Below, piece by piece: positions 45,278-52,893 of a stretch of DNA of 64,000 nt. This DNA comes from Citromicrobium bathyomarinum (lineage in GTDB: Bacteria > Pseudomonadota > Alphaproteobacteria > Sphingomonadales > Sphingomonadaceae). The notes under the pieces were generated by a model. It worked only from the letters and a program-made list of their open reading frames with translations, was not told where the DNA came from and searched no databases. A program made the position numbers and the translations under genes. Each line of letters begins with the position of its first letter. Positions within the stretch are counted from its first letter, which is position 1. The stretch lies in NCBI RefSeq assembly GCF_021021475.1, contig NZ_JAINWL010000001.1:682001-746000 (forward strand). Direction: 5' to 3'.

Positions 45278-45898
45278 ATTACTGTTGCGCGTACACTGGT
45301 GATCGACTGCGCCACCCCGGCGTGTTCGGTTGCGCTGTTTGAAGATGAAGAGCTGATCTCGGGCACGTTCGAGGTGCTCGGTCGGGGCCACGCCGAACGG
45401 CTGGTGCCGATGATCGCCGACCTGCCCGAACGCGGGCGGGCATCCAGCATCGCGGTCGCGCGCGGTCCGGGCAGTTTTACCGGCGTGCGGATCGGCCTCG
45501 CGGTGGCGCGCAGCCTCGCCTTTGCGTGGGGCGCGACGCTGCAGGGCTATTCCACGATGGCGCTGGTCGCGGCGATGGCGCGGCAGCAGGCGGGCGCGCA
45601 GGTGCTGACCGTCGCGATGGAAGGCGGGCACGGAGAATGGTTCGTGCAGGGCTTTGCAGAAGACGGCTCGCCACAGGCAGAGCCCGTCTCCATGCGGCCC
45701 GAAGATGCAGTCGCCAGCTTCCCTGCGTCGCTGGTTGCAGGCAGCGTGGCCGACCGCTTCGCCGAACTGGCGGGTTCCGGGACCGCGATCCAGACCTACA
45801 GCGATGCCCGCGCCTTTCCCGCACTGGACCAGCACGCGCTCTCGCCGGAAACCGCACCGATCTATGGCCGCGCGCCCGATGCGCGGATGCCGTCATGA
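45278..45898 (+). CDS. tsaB: tRNA threonylcarbamoyladenosine biosynthesis protein TsaB
   Basis: TsaB is the noncatalytic partner of TsaD in N6-threonylcarbamoyl modification of ANN-decoding tRNAs. The ASKHA fold start (LVIDCATPACSVALFE) and the conserved GPGSFTGVRIGL motif are visible. The first standard start in frame is GTG at 45299, but this would remove residues of the first beta strand that TsaB proteins normally have before the conserved Asp. In-frame ATT at 45278 lies 7 bases after a CAGGGGG ribosome site and gives MTVARTLVID; it is chosen here, with moderate trust. It overlaps rimI by 4 bp. Confidence 0.85.
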   Translation: MTVARTLVIDCATPACSVALFEDEELISGTFEVLGRGHAERLVPMIADLPERGRASSIAVARGPGSFTGVRIGLAVARSLAFAWGATLQGYSTMALVAAMARQQAGAQVLTVAMEGGHGEWFVQGFAEDGSPQAEPVSMRPEDAVASFPASLVAGSVADRFAELAGSGTAIQTYSDARAFPALDQHALSPETAPIYGRAPDARMPS

Positions 45899-46377
45899 GC
45901 GCGGACGGTGTCAGCGAAGCCGCGATCGACGCGATCATGCGGATTATGGACGCCGCGTTCGACCCGCAGTGGGGCGAGGCGTGGAACCGATCGCAGGTCG
46001 CCTCCGCGCTGATCCTCTCGCATACTCACGCAAGCCTGCTCGGCCTCGACGGCACCGTGCCCGCCGATCCGGACGAAGCGGTCGGGTTCGCGATCGTGCG
46101 CGCAGCACCGGGCGAAGAGGAAATCCTGCTGATCGCGGTCGAGCCCGCTGCGCGGCGCTGCGGCGTGGGCCGTGCGCTGATCGCAATGCTGGCCGCCAAT
46201 GCAAGGCTGCGCGGCGCGGAACGCCTGTTTCTGGAAATGCGGGAGAACAATCCGGCCCGTTCGCTGTACGAAAGCAATGGCTTCGCACCGATCGGCAGGC
46301 GCAAGAATTACTATCGGCTGGGTGACGGTGCGCGCATGGACGCGATTACCTTCGGGTTGGACCTCACCGACAAGTAG
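45895..46377 (+). CDS. rimI: Ribosomal protein S18 alanine N-acetyltransferase (RimI-like GNAT)
   Basis: A 160-residue GNAT acetyltransferase. The acetyl-CoA-binding motif RRCGVGRALI (about 80-90) and the C-terminal ENNPARSLYESNGF segment are typical of RimI, which acetylates the N-terminal alanine of ribosomal protein S18 in E. coli. The ATG overlaps the tsaB stop (ATGA); the tsaB-rimI pair is widely conserved. A longer frame upstream lies within tsaB. Confidence 0.9.
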   Translation: MSADGVSEAAIDAIMRIMDAAFDPQWGEAWNRSQVASALILSHTHASLLGLDGTVPADPDEAVGFAIVRAAPGEEEILLIAVEPAARRCGVGRALIAMLAANARLRGAERLFLEMRENNPARSLYESNGFAPIGRRKNYYRLGDGARMDAITFGLDLTDK

Positions 46378-46455
46378 TTAATACTATCTGCAGACGCTTG
46401 AGAAAAAGCAGTCGCGAGCATTGCATTTGGCAAGTGAATCGCACAAGGGGAAATG

Positions 46456-46490
46456 CGTATGCGGCCCCTCCCCCTCCCACCTCGCATACG
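46456..46490 (+). promoter_or_regulatory. Inverted repeat with C-rich loop in mucR leader
   Basis: CGTATGCG (46456-46463) and CGCATACG (46483-46490) can form an 8 bp stem with a 19-base loop made almost only of C and T. It sits 19 bp before the mucR ATG. It could be an operator for autoregulation, an RNA hairpin controlling translation, or part of a small RNA. Confidence 0.4.
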
Positions 46491-46508
46491 AAAACCCTAG
46501 AGGATTTA

Positions 46509-46952
46509 ATGGACGAGCAAGAAATGGAAATGACGCAAACGCTTATCGCGTTTACGTCCAACATCGTGGAAGCCTACGTCAGCAACAATTCGGCTGAACT
46601 CGACGAAGTGCCGGTGCTGATCAACAATGTCTATTCGGCTCTCAGCAGCCTCGGCGGCGGTGCTACCCAGGAAGAAGAGCGGCCCGAACCTGCAGTTTCG
46701 GTGCGCGCCTCGGTCAAGCCCGATTACCTCGTGTGCCTGGAAGACGGCAAGAAGCTCAAGATGCTCAAGCGCTACCTGCGCACGAACTACGACATGAGCC
46801 CCGAGGAATATCGCGAGCGCTGGAACCTGCCGAGCGACTATCCGATGGTTGCCCCCAACTACGCCGAAAAGCGCCGCGAGCTGGCGAAAAAGATCGGCCT
46901 GGGCCGCACGCCCGGCCAGAAGCGCGGTCGTCGCAAGAAAACTGCCGAATAA
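46509..46952 (+). CDS. mucR: MucR/Ros-family transcriptional regulator
   Basis: A 147-residue global regulator of the MucR/Ros family, which binds AT-rich DNA and often represses its own gene and envelope or cell-cycle genes. The N-terminal helical oligomerisation region (about 1-55) and the DNA-binding region (about 70-130) with MSPEEYRERWNLP and SDYPMVAPNYAEKR are typical. In the zinc-finger positions only Cys76 remains: the others are Asp79, Tyr89 and Tyr94. The start at 46509 is the canonical MDEQ; the open frame continues upstream through the leader. A weak AGAGGATTTA ribosome site precedes it. Confidence 0.92.
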   Translation: MDEQEMEMTQTLIAFTSNIVEAYVSNNSAELDEVPVLINNVYSALSSLGGGATQEEERPEPAVSVRASVKPDYLVCLEDGKKLKMLKRYLRTNYDMSPEEYRERWNLPSDYPMVAPNYAEKRRELAKKIGLGRTPGQKRGRRKKTAE

Positions 46953-46963
46953 GGCAATCCGCC

Positions 46964-46996
46964 CGCCGGTCGATCTTGCGAAAAGGTCGACCGGCG
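46964..46996 (+). terminator. Hairpin after mucR
   Basis: CGCCGGTCGA (46964-46973) and TCGACCGGCG (46987-46996) form a perfect 10 bp stem with a 13-base loop containing AAAAGG, 12 bp after the mucR stop codon. No T run follows, so termination is plausible but not certain. Confidence 0.5.
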
Positions 46997-47000
46997 AGGC

Positions 47001-47055
47001 CTGATCGGGGCCTAATCGGGGCTGGAGCGGGGCTTGAGCGGGGCTTGAGCGGGCC
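47001..47055. repeat. Five 11-bp tandem repeats upstream of fur
   Basis: Five consecutive 11-mers of the form YTRATCGGGGC / TTGAGCGGGGC run without gaps: CTGATCGGGGC, CTAATCGGGGC, TGGAGCGGGGC, TTGAGCGGGGC, TTGAGCGGGCC. The array ends 44 bp before the fur GTG. An 11 bp period is close to one helical turn. Confidence 0.7.
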
Positions 47056-47099
47056 GCGCACCCCGCCTATGCCTCCGGTGAAAGCCCGAGGAACCCCCA

Positions 47100-47522
47100 G
47101 TGCCCCACAAAATCGATCTCGAACAATTGTGTGCCGACAAGGGCCTGCGCATCACCGAACAGCGCAAGGTCATCGCACGCGTGCTGTCTGACAGCGAAGA
47201 CCACCCCGATGTGGAGCAGCTGCACGAGCGCGCGTCCAAGATCGACCCCGGCATTTCGATCGCGACCGTCTATCGCACGGTGCGCCTGTTCGAAGAGGCC
47301 GGCGTGCTCGACCGGCACGATTTCGGCGATGGCCGCTCCCGCTATGAACCCGCGCCCGAATCGCACCACGATCACCTGATCGACGTCGAAAGCGGCAAGG
47401 TGGTCGAATTCGTCGACCCCGAGTTGGAGGCGCTGCAAAAGCAGATCGCCGAGAAGCTGGGCTATCGCCTCGTCGATCACCGGATGGAATTGTATGGCGT
47501 CCGCCTCGAACGCGACAACTGA
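47100..47522 (+). CDS. fur: Fur-family iron (or manganese) uptake regulator
   Basis: A 140-residue Fur-family metal-dependent repressor. The winged helix (about 10-85) includes PGISIATVYRTVRLFEEAG; the dimerisation domain has the HHDHLIDVESG metal motif, lacking the CxxC structural zinc pair, as is common in alphaproteobacterial Fur/Mur. The GTG start follows a GAGGAA ribosome site. It lies in the conserved fur-plsC-miaB order and overlaps plsC by 29 bp. Confidence 0.94.
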   Translation: MPHKIDLEQLCADKGLRITEQRKVIARVLSDSEDHPDVEQLHERASKIDPGISIATVYRTVRLFEEAGVLDRHDFGDGRSRYEPAPESHHDHLIDVESGKVVEFVDPELEALQKQIAEKLGYRLVDHRMELYGVRLERDN

Positions 47523-48432
47523 TACCCGGTCCGACTGGGAGACCCGGCAGGCCGCCGCGCGGGGCGAGAAGACGCCGATCTCCTTCATGGGCTGGGTCCG
47601 GCTATGGACCCGCACCATCGCACTTGTGTTGCTGATGATGCTGTTTGTGGTGCCGCTCTACGTCACCCGCATCTTCACCTACGGATCGCCCTGGCCCAAG
47701 TGGTATCTGGCGATTGCCGCGTGGATCGTCGGTGCGCGGGTCGAGCGCCACGGCACGCCGCTGCGCCGCGACGTGTTCTTCGTGGCCAACCATGTCAGCT
47801 GGGTCGACATCCTCGCGCTCGCGGGCGCGAGCGGCACCGCCTTCGTCGCCAAGGCGGAACTGGCCAAGGCGCCGCTGGTGGGCTGGCTGTGTTCCTTGAA
47901 CCGCACCGTGTTCGTCCAGCGCGAGGACCGGCTGCGCGTCGCCGACCAGATCAACGCGCTGCGCGAGGCGCTGATGGACAACTGGTCGGTCACCGTCTTC
48001 CCCGAAGGCACAACCACGGATGGGCATTCGCTGCTGCCCTTCAAATCCTCAATGCTCAGCGTGCTGGAGCCGCCGCCACCGGGCGTGCTGGTGCAGCCGG
48101 TGGTGCTCGATTACGGTGCGATGGCCGAATGGATCGGCTGGATCGGCGAGGAAGGCGGCCTCAACAACTACAAGCGCGTGATGGCGCGCAAGGGCACCTT
48201 CCCGGTCAAGCTGTTCTTCCTCGAACCCTTCAGCCCGATCGAATATCGCGGGCGCAAGGCGATCGCCGCCGAAGCACGGGTACGGATCGAGGAGTGCCTG
48301 CGCGAAACGATGGGCCACGAATTGCGCCCCTTCGACCACGACGTCGCCCCGATCCGCTACAGCAAGGCGAAGCTGCCGCCGGTGGAGCCCCCCGCCGATC
48401 ACGCTTCAACGGACGACCTCCCGACAAACTAA
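47494..48432 (+). CDS. 1-acyl-sn-glycerol-3-phosphate acyltransferase (PlsC family)
   Basis: A 312-residue lysophospholipid acyltransferase with an N-terminal membrane segment (about 35-60), the catalytic NHVSWVD motif (H-x4-D) and the acceptor-binding FPEGTTTDG motif. It makes phosphatidic acid or a related lipid at the inner membrane. It overlaps fur by 29 bp and is probably co-transcribed. A proline-rich acidic tail ends the protein. Confidence 0.93.
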   Translation: MASASNATTDTRSDWETRQAAARGEKTPISFMGWVRLWTRTIALVLLMMLFVVPLYVTRIFTYGSPWPKWYLAIAAWIVGARVERHGTPLRRDVFFVANHVSWVDILALAGASGTAFVAKAELAKAPLVGWLCSLNRTVFVQREDRLRVADQINALREALMDNWSVTVFPEGTTTDGHSLLPFKSSMLSVLEPPPPGVLVQPVVLDYGAMAEWIGWIGEEGGLNNYKRVMARKGTFPVKLFFLEPFSPIEYRGRKAIAAEARVRIEECLRETMGHELRPFDHDVAPIRYSKAKLPPVEPPADHASTDDLPTN

Positions 48433-48514
48433 GCCGTACGGCGTCAGAACGCGTTGTGCTTATTAGCCAAAGTTGAGTTCGCACCCCGGCCCACGGGCGC
48501 AGCATTGTGCCGCT

Positions 48515-49183
48515 ATGGATGCCAATACGATTACCGACCAGCGGGTCGAACAATTCGAAAACGTGATTAAGGATCGCTCCTTTCCCTGCGTCGGTGCCAA
48601 GTCGGCGCTGGCGACGGGGAACATGGAGTTCGTGCTCGCGCGCGATCTCACCAGCGCGTGGAACGACCTCAAAATCCATGAGGCGCTGATGCACTGGGCC
48701 AAGCGCGATCTGCCGCCCGACCAGTTACGCAGCCTTGTGGTGATTTTCGATTGCCCGCTCGATCTGGACGAGGTGCAGTTCGAGCATGCTATGTGGGAGC
48801 GGATACAATCGCTTTCGGACAAGGACGTGTGGCTCTCGCAAAAGCCCGATCCGACGGTCAGCAGCAATCCGGCCGAGCCCGATTTCTCGCTGAGTTTCGG
48901 CGGGCAGGCGTTCTTCGTAGTCGGCCTCCACCCCAACGCCTCGCGCCCCGCGCGCCGCTTCCCCAAGCCATCGCTGGTGTTCAACCTGCACAAGCAGTTC
49001 GAATGGCTGCGCTACAGCGGGGTGTACGAGAAGATGCGGCAGCGTATCCTCGACCGGGACGTGTCGCTTGCGGGCGACCTCAACCCGATGCTCGCCCGGC
49101 ACGGCGAGAGCAGTGAGGCACGACAATATAGCGGGCGCGCGGTCGAAGCGGACTGGGCCTGCCCGTTCCGGGGGCGGACATGA
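48515..49183 (+). CDS. YqcI/YcgG family protein, GntA-like heme-dependent N-hydroxylase
   Basis: A 222-residue member of the YqcI/YcgG family, in which GntA of guanitoxin biosynthesis is a heme-dependent N-hydroxylase of a guanidino compound. Visible signatures are the N-terminal RSFPCVGAKSA motif and the HPNASRPARRF and LVFNLHKQFEWLR segments that recur in the family. The substrate here is unknown. The ATG at 48515 is favoured; an earlier in-frame start has no family support. The stop overlaps the next start (ATGA), tying it to a DUF1989 gene. Confidence 0.82.
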   Translation: MDANTITDQRVEQFENVIKDRSFPCVGAKSALATGNMEFVLARDLTSAWNDLKIHEALMHWAKRDLPPDQLRSLVVIFDCPLDLDEVQFEHAMWERIQSLSDKDVWLSQKPDPTVSSNPAEPDFSLSFGGQAFFVVGLHPNASRPARRFPKPSLVFNLHKQFEWLRYSGVYEKMRQRILDRDVSLAGDLNPMLARHGESSEARQYSGRAVEADWACPFRGRT

Positions 49184-49770
49184 GCGAGACGATCGAGATA
49201 CCGCCGCGCAGCGGCACCGCCTTCGTGGTGGAGGCTGGACAAGCCTTCACCGTGATCGACCCGCAGGGCACGCAGGTGTCCGACATGGTCGCCTATTCGC
49301 GCGACGACGTTCGCGAAGTCATGTCGAACGGTCGCACCTTCGACTACGAAGAGACGATCCACCTCACCACGGGCAACCGGCTGTGGTCCAACCGCTCGAA
49401 CGTGATGCTGGAGATCGAGGAGGACAGCCTCGGCCAGCACGACTATCTGCTGACCCCGTGCAGCGAGGATACCTTCCGCCATTTCTACCCGGACAAGCCG
49501 GTCCATCGCGGGTGCATGGGCAACCTGGCCGAAGCGCTGGCGCCTTACGGGATCGAGCGTGATGCGATACCGACCGCGTTCAACGTGTTCATGAACGTGC
49601 CGGTCGACGGCGGATCGGGCAGGCTTTCGGTCGATCCGCCCGCAAGCCAGCCGGGCGAGGCGGTCCGTTTCCGCGCGCATATGGACCTAGTGGTCGGGCT
49701 GACTGCATGTTCGGCCTATGCCTCGAACGGGGGCAGCTTCAAGCCGATCCACTACCGGATCGAGGGCTAA
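49180..49770 (+). CDS. DUF1989 family protein (urea carboxylase-associated / CgdAB-like)
   Basis: A 196-residue DUF1989 protein. This fold includes the urea carboxylase-associated proteins, two of which (CgdA and CgdB) form carboxyguanidine deiminase in guanidine breakdown. Conserved segments DPQGTQVSDMVAY, LLTPCSEDTF, CMGNLAEAL and the NVFMN block are visible, with cysteines that could bind metal. It overlaps the heme hydroxylase gene by 4 bp, suggesting that the two act in sequence on a guanidino- or amidino-type substrate. Confidence 0.87.
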   Translation: MSETIEIPPRSGTAFVVEAGQAFTVIDPQGTQVSDMVAYSRDDVREVMSNGRTFDYEETIHLTTGNRLWSNRSNVMLEIEEDSLGQHDYLLTPCSEDTFRHFYPDKPVHRGCMGNLAEALAPYGIERDAIPTAFNVFMNVPVDGGSGRLSVDPPASQPGEAVRFRAHMDLVVGLTACSAYASNGGSFKPIHYRIEG

Positions 49771-49794
49771 GGTTTACCGGGGTGGGCGGCCCGA

Positions 49795-50346
49795 CTAACC
49801 GCCGCTTGCCTCGTCCGACGTCGCGTCCGCGATGCGCGACAGAGTCAGGGTGCTGGGCGCTTCGAGCCCCTCAGCCCCTCGATACACTTCGGTCCGTTCC
49901 ACCGATCCGTCCGCGCGCGCAGCATAGTCGATCGTGAAGGTGTGGCTTTCGCCCTCGTCGAAATCGGTAACGTCGAGAAAACGGAACGCGATGCGATCCG
50001 CTTGCCCGGGCAGCGACGCCAGACGCGGCTGATTGCCCTGCGGACAGTAGTGTGTCGCGATGACCCGATCGCCGTCCAGATGATAGACCGTCATCGAATG
50101 CAGGCCCGTTGCGGTTTCCCAGCGTTCCACCATCGTATGGCCGCGCGCCGTCTTCTCGAAGACGATCCGCAACGCGTCTGTCTCCGCCACTTGCCACTGG
50201 CCCTCCAGCGACGCGATCCACGCGAACTGCTGCTGGGCAGGCGTCGGGGACGCTTCCCCTGCGCCGGCTGGGGATGCAGCGGATATGGCGGACAGGGCGA
50301 GCGCGGCCAGGCCAGGGAAAGCATGCTTCGACACGCACGCAATCAT
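49795..50346 (-). CDS. Exported protein of unknown function
   Basis: A protein of about 183 residues with a signal peptide (about 1-31, ending AGAG) and a mature beta-rich domain (FAWIASLEGQWQV, DRVIATHYC, IAFRFLDVTDF) resembling lipocalin-like or DUF1579-type small domains, but without a confident match. The ATG at 50346 gives the best signal peptide; an open frame extends 18 codons upstream towards miaB. It converges with the DUF1989 gene and is divergent from miaB. Confidence 0.7.
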   Translation of the reverse strand: MIACVSKHAFPGLAALALSAISAASPAGAGEASPTPAQQQFAWIASLEGQWQVAETDALRIVFEKTARGHTMVERWETATGLHSMTVYHLDGDRVIATHYCPQGNQPRLASLPGQADRIAFRFLDVTDFDEGESHTFTIDYAARADGSVERTEVYRGAEGLEAPSTLTLSRIADATSDEASGG

Positions 50347-50421
50347 GCCTGCCCGCGGAGGATTTACAAGCAGCATGTTTGTTGAGCCTGCCAGCTCCAT
50401 TCGCTATAGGCGGCGCTTCCC

Positions 50422-51759
50422 ATGAAACCCACCAATCCTCCCAAGACCTACCGGGTCAAAAGCTTCGGCTGCCAGATGAACGTCTATGATGGCGAGCGGA
50501 TGGGCGAGCTGCTCGCTGCGCAAGGCATTACCCCCGCGCCCGAGGGCGAGGAGGCGGATCTGGTGGTGCTCAACACCTGCCATATCCGCGAGAAGGCGAC
50601 CGAGAAGGTTTACTCCGACATCGGTCGGTTGCGGCGCGAAGACGGCACATCGCCGCTGATCGCGGTCGCTGGCTGCGTCGCGCAGGCAGAAGGCAGGGAG
50701 ATCATGACCCGCGCGCCCGCCGTCTCGATGGTGGTCGGCCCGCAGGCCTACCAGAACCTGCCCGCGATGCTGCAGCGCGCGGTCTCCGGCCAGCGCACGA
50801 CCGAGATGGACTTGGCCGCAGAGGCGAAGTTCGCCGGCCTCCCCCAGCGCCGCACCGCGCCTGCGGCGGCGTTCCTCACCATCCAGGAAGGCTGCGACAA
50901 GTTCTGCACCTATTGTGTCGTGCCCTATACCCGCGGCGCGGAAATCAGCCGTTCCTTTGCCGAACTGGTCACCGAGGCGCAGCGGCTGGTCGAAGGCGGC
51001 GCGCGCGAGATTACGCTGCTGGGCCAGAACGTCAGCGCGTGGAGCGGCGAGGACGCGAAGGGCCACCGCACCGGCCTCGCCGGGCTGGTCCGCGAGCTGG
51101 CGAAAATCGACGGGCTCGCGCGCATCCGCTACACCACCAGCCACCCGGCGGATATGGATGAAGAGATCATCGCCGCGCATGGCGAGCTCGACAAGCTGAT
51201 GCCCTATCTCCACCTGCCGGTGCAGGCGGGCAACAACCGCGTGCTCAAGGCGATGAACCGCAGCCACACGGTCGAAAGCTACCTCCAGCTGCTCGAACGC
51301 TTCCGCGCCGCGCGACCCGATCTGGCGCTGAGCGGCGATTTCATCGTCGGCTTTCCGGGTGAGACCGAGGCCGAGTTCGAGGATACGCTCAAGGTGGTGG
51401 ACGAAGTCCGCTACGCACAGGCGTTCAGCTTCAAATATTCGCCCCGCCCCGGCACGCCCGCTGCGGGCATGGACGGGCAGATTGCTCCGGACGTGATGAA
51501 GGACCGCCTCGCCCGGTTGCAGGACCGCCTCAACCGCGACCAGCACGCGTTCAACACCGCCAGCGTCGGCAAAAGTTGCGAAGTGCTGGTCGAGCGAAAG
51601 GGCAAGCTGCCGGGCCAGTGGCTCGGCAAGTCGCCGTGGCTGCAATCGGTGTTCTTCGAGCGCGAGGACACGCAGGTCGGCGATCTGGTGCAGGTCAGGC
51701 TGGAAGAGGCCGGGCCGAACTCGCTACGCGGCGAATTGCGCAAGCCCGCGCTGGCCTGA
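50422..51759 (+). CDS. miaB: tRNA-2-methylthio-N6-dimethylallyladenosine synthase
   Basis: A 445-residue radical SAM methylthiotransferase acting on i6A37 of tRNA. The N-terminal UPF0004 domain holds Cys17, Cys53 and Cys85 for the auxiliary cluster; the radical SAM domain holds Cys158, Cys162 and Cys165 in CDKFCTYC; a C-terminal TRAM domain (about 375-445) binds tRNA. The last 34 codons are duplicated as a remnant near 52.8 kb. It is part of the plsC-miaB-phoH backbone, separated here from both neighbours. Confidence 0.97.
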   Translation: MKPTNPPKTYRVKSFGCQMNVYDGERMGELLAAQGITPAPEGEEADLVVLNTCHIREKATEKVYSDIGRLRREDGTSPLIAVAGCVAQAEGREIMTRAPAVSMVVGPQAYQNLPAMLQRAVSGQRTTEMDLAAEAKFAGLPQRRTAPAAAFLTIQEGCDKFCTYCVVPYTRGAEISRSFAELVTEAQRLVEGGAREITLLGQNVSAWSGEDAKGHRTGLAGLVRELAKIDGLARIRYTTSHPADMDEEIIAAHGELDKLMPYLHLPVQAGNNRVLKAMNRSHTVESYLQLLERFRAARPDLALSGDFIVGFPGETEAEFEDTLKVVDEVRYAQAFSFKYSPRPGTPAAGMDGQIAPDVMKDRLARLQDRLNRDQHAFNTASVGKSCEVLVERKGKLPGQWLGKSPWLQSVFFEREDTQVGDLVQVRLEEAGPNSLRGELRKPALA

Positions 51760-51777
51760 TGCCTCTTGCGGGCCTGC

Positions 51778-52674
51778 TCAGTCCGCGCCGCTCTCGCCAA
51801 AACTCCGTTCCAACCGTCGATACATCGTCCACGTCGCATCGTGGATTTGCGCATCGTCGGCCGTGGCGGGCAGGCGATAGACCGCCTCGAGATAGGCGCG
51901 GTCGAAAATGGTCAGGTCTTCTGGCGCTTCGAGATCGTCGTCGAACAGCGACAGGATCGTGGGGATGCCGGTAACCCCGCCCCCCGTGGTGTCATTGATC
52001 GAGACGAAGGTGCGCATCGCAGCGTGATCGGCAAGCTGCTGCAGCGTCTTGCCCGGCACGCGCTCGCTGTCGATCACGATGATCGCGCCGGTCATCTCGA
52101 CGCGCACCTGGTTGGTCAGCCGCGAGCTCGAATACTGACTGTTCAAGGGCACTTCGATGTTGTTGATCTTGTAGGAGGTGAACTCGCGCCCGTCCTTGCC
52201 TTTCACATGCGTGCCATGCCAGGCCTGCACCGCGCCATTGCCGAGCTTGATCCGCTCGTATTCGTAATCGCGCAGGGTCGCGAACAGCTTGGGCTCTGCC
52301 TCGCGCAAGTCATCGAGGTTTTTCGCGCCGTCGCGCACGAAAGTGACAAGCACGTTGACCAGGCAGCCATCGCCGCCGACGGGAACGTCGATTTCACGCG
52401 CGGTCTCTTCCATGCGCGCGATCAGGGTGCGGGCATAGTCGGCCTTCATGCCCATCACACCGAAGCAGACTTGCGAGTAGAATTTGGAAATCGGCTTGTC
52501 ATAGCAGGCCCGGCGGGTGATCGCGCGGGTCATAGTTTCGACCGCTTGCTCGCGTTCGCGGACGCCTTCGACCACGATATCGTCGATCGGATCGGGTGTG
52601 GTTTCCTGTGCCGCGAGTGGCATGGAAAGCAGCAGAGGGCTGACGATCAGCGCGGCGTACGTCTTGCAAGGCAT
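51778..52674 (-). CDS. Exported protein of unknown function, paralogue A
   Basis: A 298-residue protein with a signal peptide (about 1-23, ending PLAAQ) and a mature part with four cysteines (CYDKPISKFYSQVC region and a later GDGC). I do not recognise a family. It is closely related over its whole length to the gene at 52894-53808 (shared motifs SKFYSQVC, DYARTLIARMEE, EPKLFATL, YSSSRL, RVPGKTLQQLAD and IHDATWTMYR). The ATG at 52674 follows AAGGGAG; the frame open upstream is not supported. The pair arose by a tandem duplication that also copied the miaB end. Confidence 0.82.
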   Translation of the reverse strand: MPCKTYAALIVSPLLLSMPLAAQETTPDPIDDIVVEGVREREQAVETMTRAITRRACYDKPISKFYSQVCFGVMGMKADYARTLIARMEETAREIDVPVGGDGCLVNVLVTFVRDGAKNLDDLREAEPKLFATLRDYEYERIKLGNGAVQAWHGTHVKGKDGREFTSYKINNIEVPLNSQYSSSRLTNQVRVEMTGAIIVIDSERVPGKTLQQLADHAAMRTFVSINDTTGGGVTGIPTILSLFDDDLEAPEDLTIFDRAYLEAVYRLPATADDAQIHDATWTMYRRLERSFGESGAD

Positions 52675-52769
52675 GGCAACGACTCCCTTGATCGCCGCCA
52701 GCATGCCCTGTTTTTCCAATTCAGCCCAGCCACTCTTGCGCCTGCGAAGACGCCCAAGGGCAACCACGC

Positions 52770-52884
52770 TCGCAGCTTCGAGCGCGAGACCACGCAGATC
52801 GGCGATCTGGTTCAGGTCGCGCAGGAAGAGGCCGGGCCGAACCCTCTGCGCGGCGAACCGCTTGCACAGCCGGCCTTGGCCCGA
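52770..52884 (+). pseudogene. Duplicated fragment of the miaB 3' end
   Basis: Reading on the plus strand, this stretch encodes SFERETTQIGDLVQV, EEAGPNPLRGE and QPALA, matching FFEREDTQVGDLVQV, EEAGPNSLRGE and KPALA at the C-terminus of MiaB (51651-51759). The offset is 1122 bp at one end and 1125 bp at the other (a one-codon indel). The stop codon position has changed from TGA to CGA. It has no start and lies between the two paralogous unknown genes, so it is a nonfunctional relic of a tandem duplication. Confidence 0.85.
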
Positions 52885-52893
52885 ACCCGCGCG

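Noticed and set aside
46398-46508. Upstream extension of MucR by 37 codons.
   Set aside because: The extension covers the leader hairpin, has no family resemblance, and the canonical MDEQ start is at 46509.
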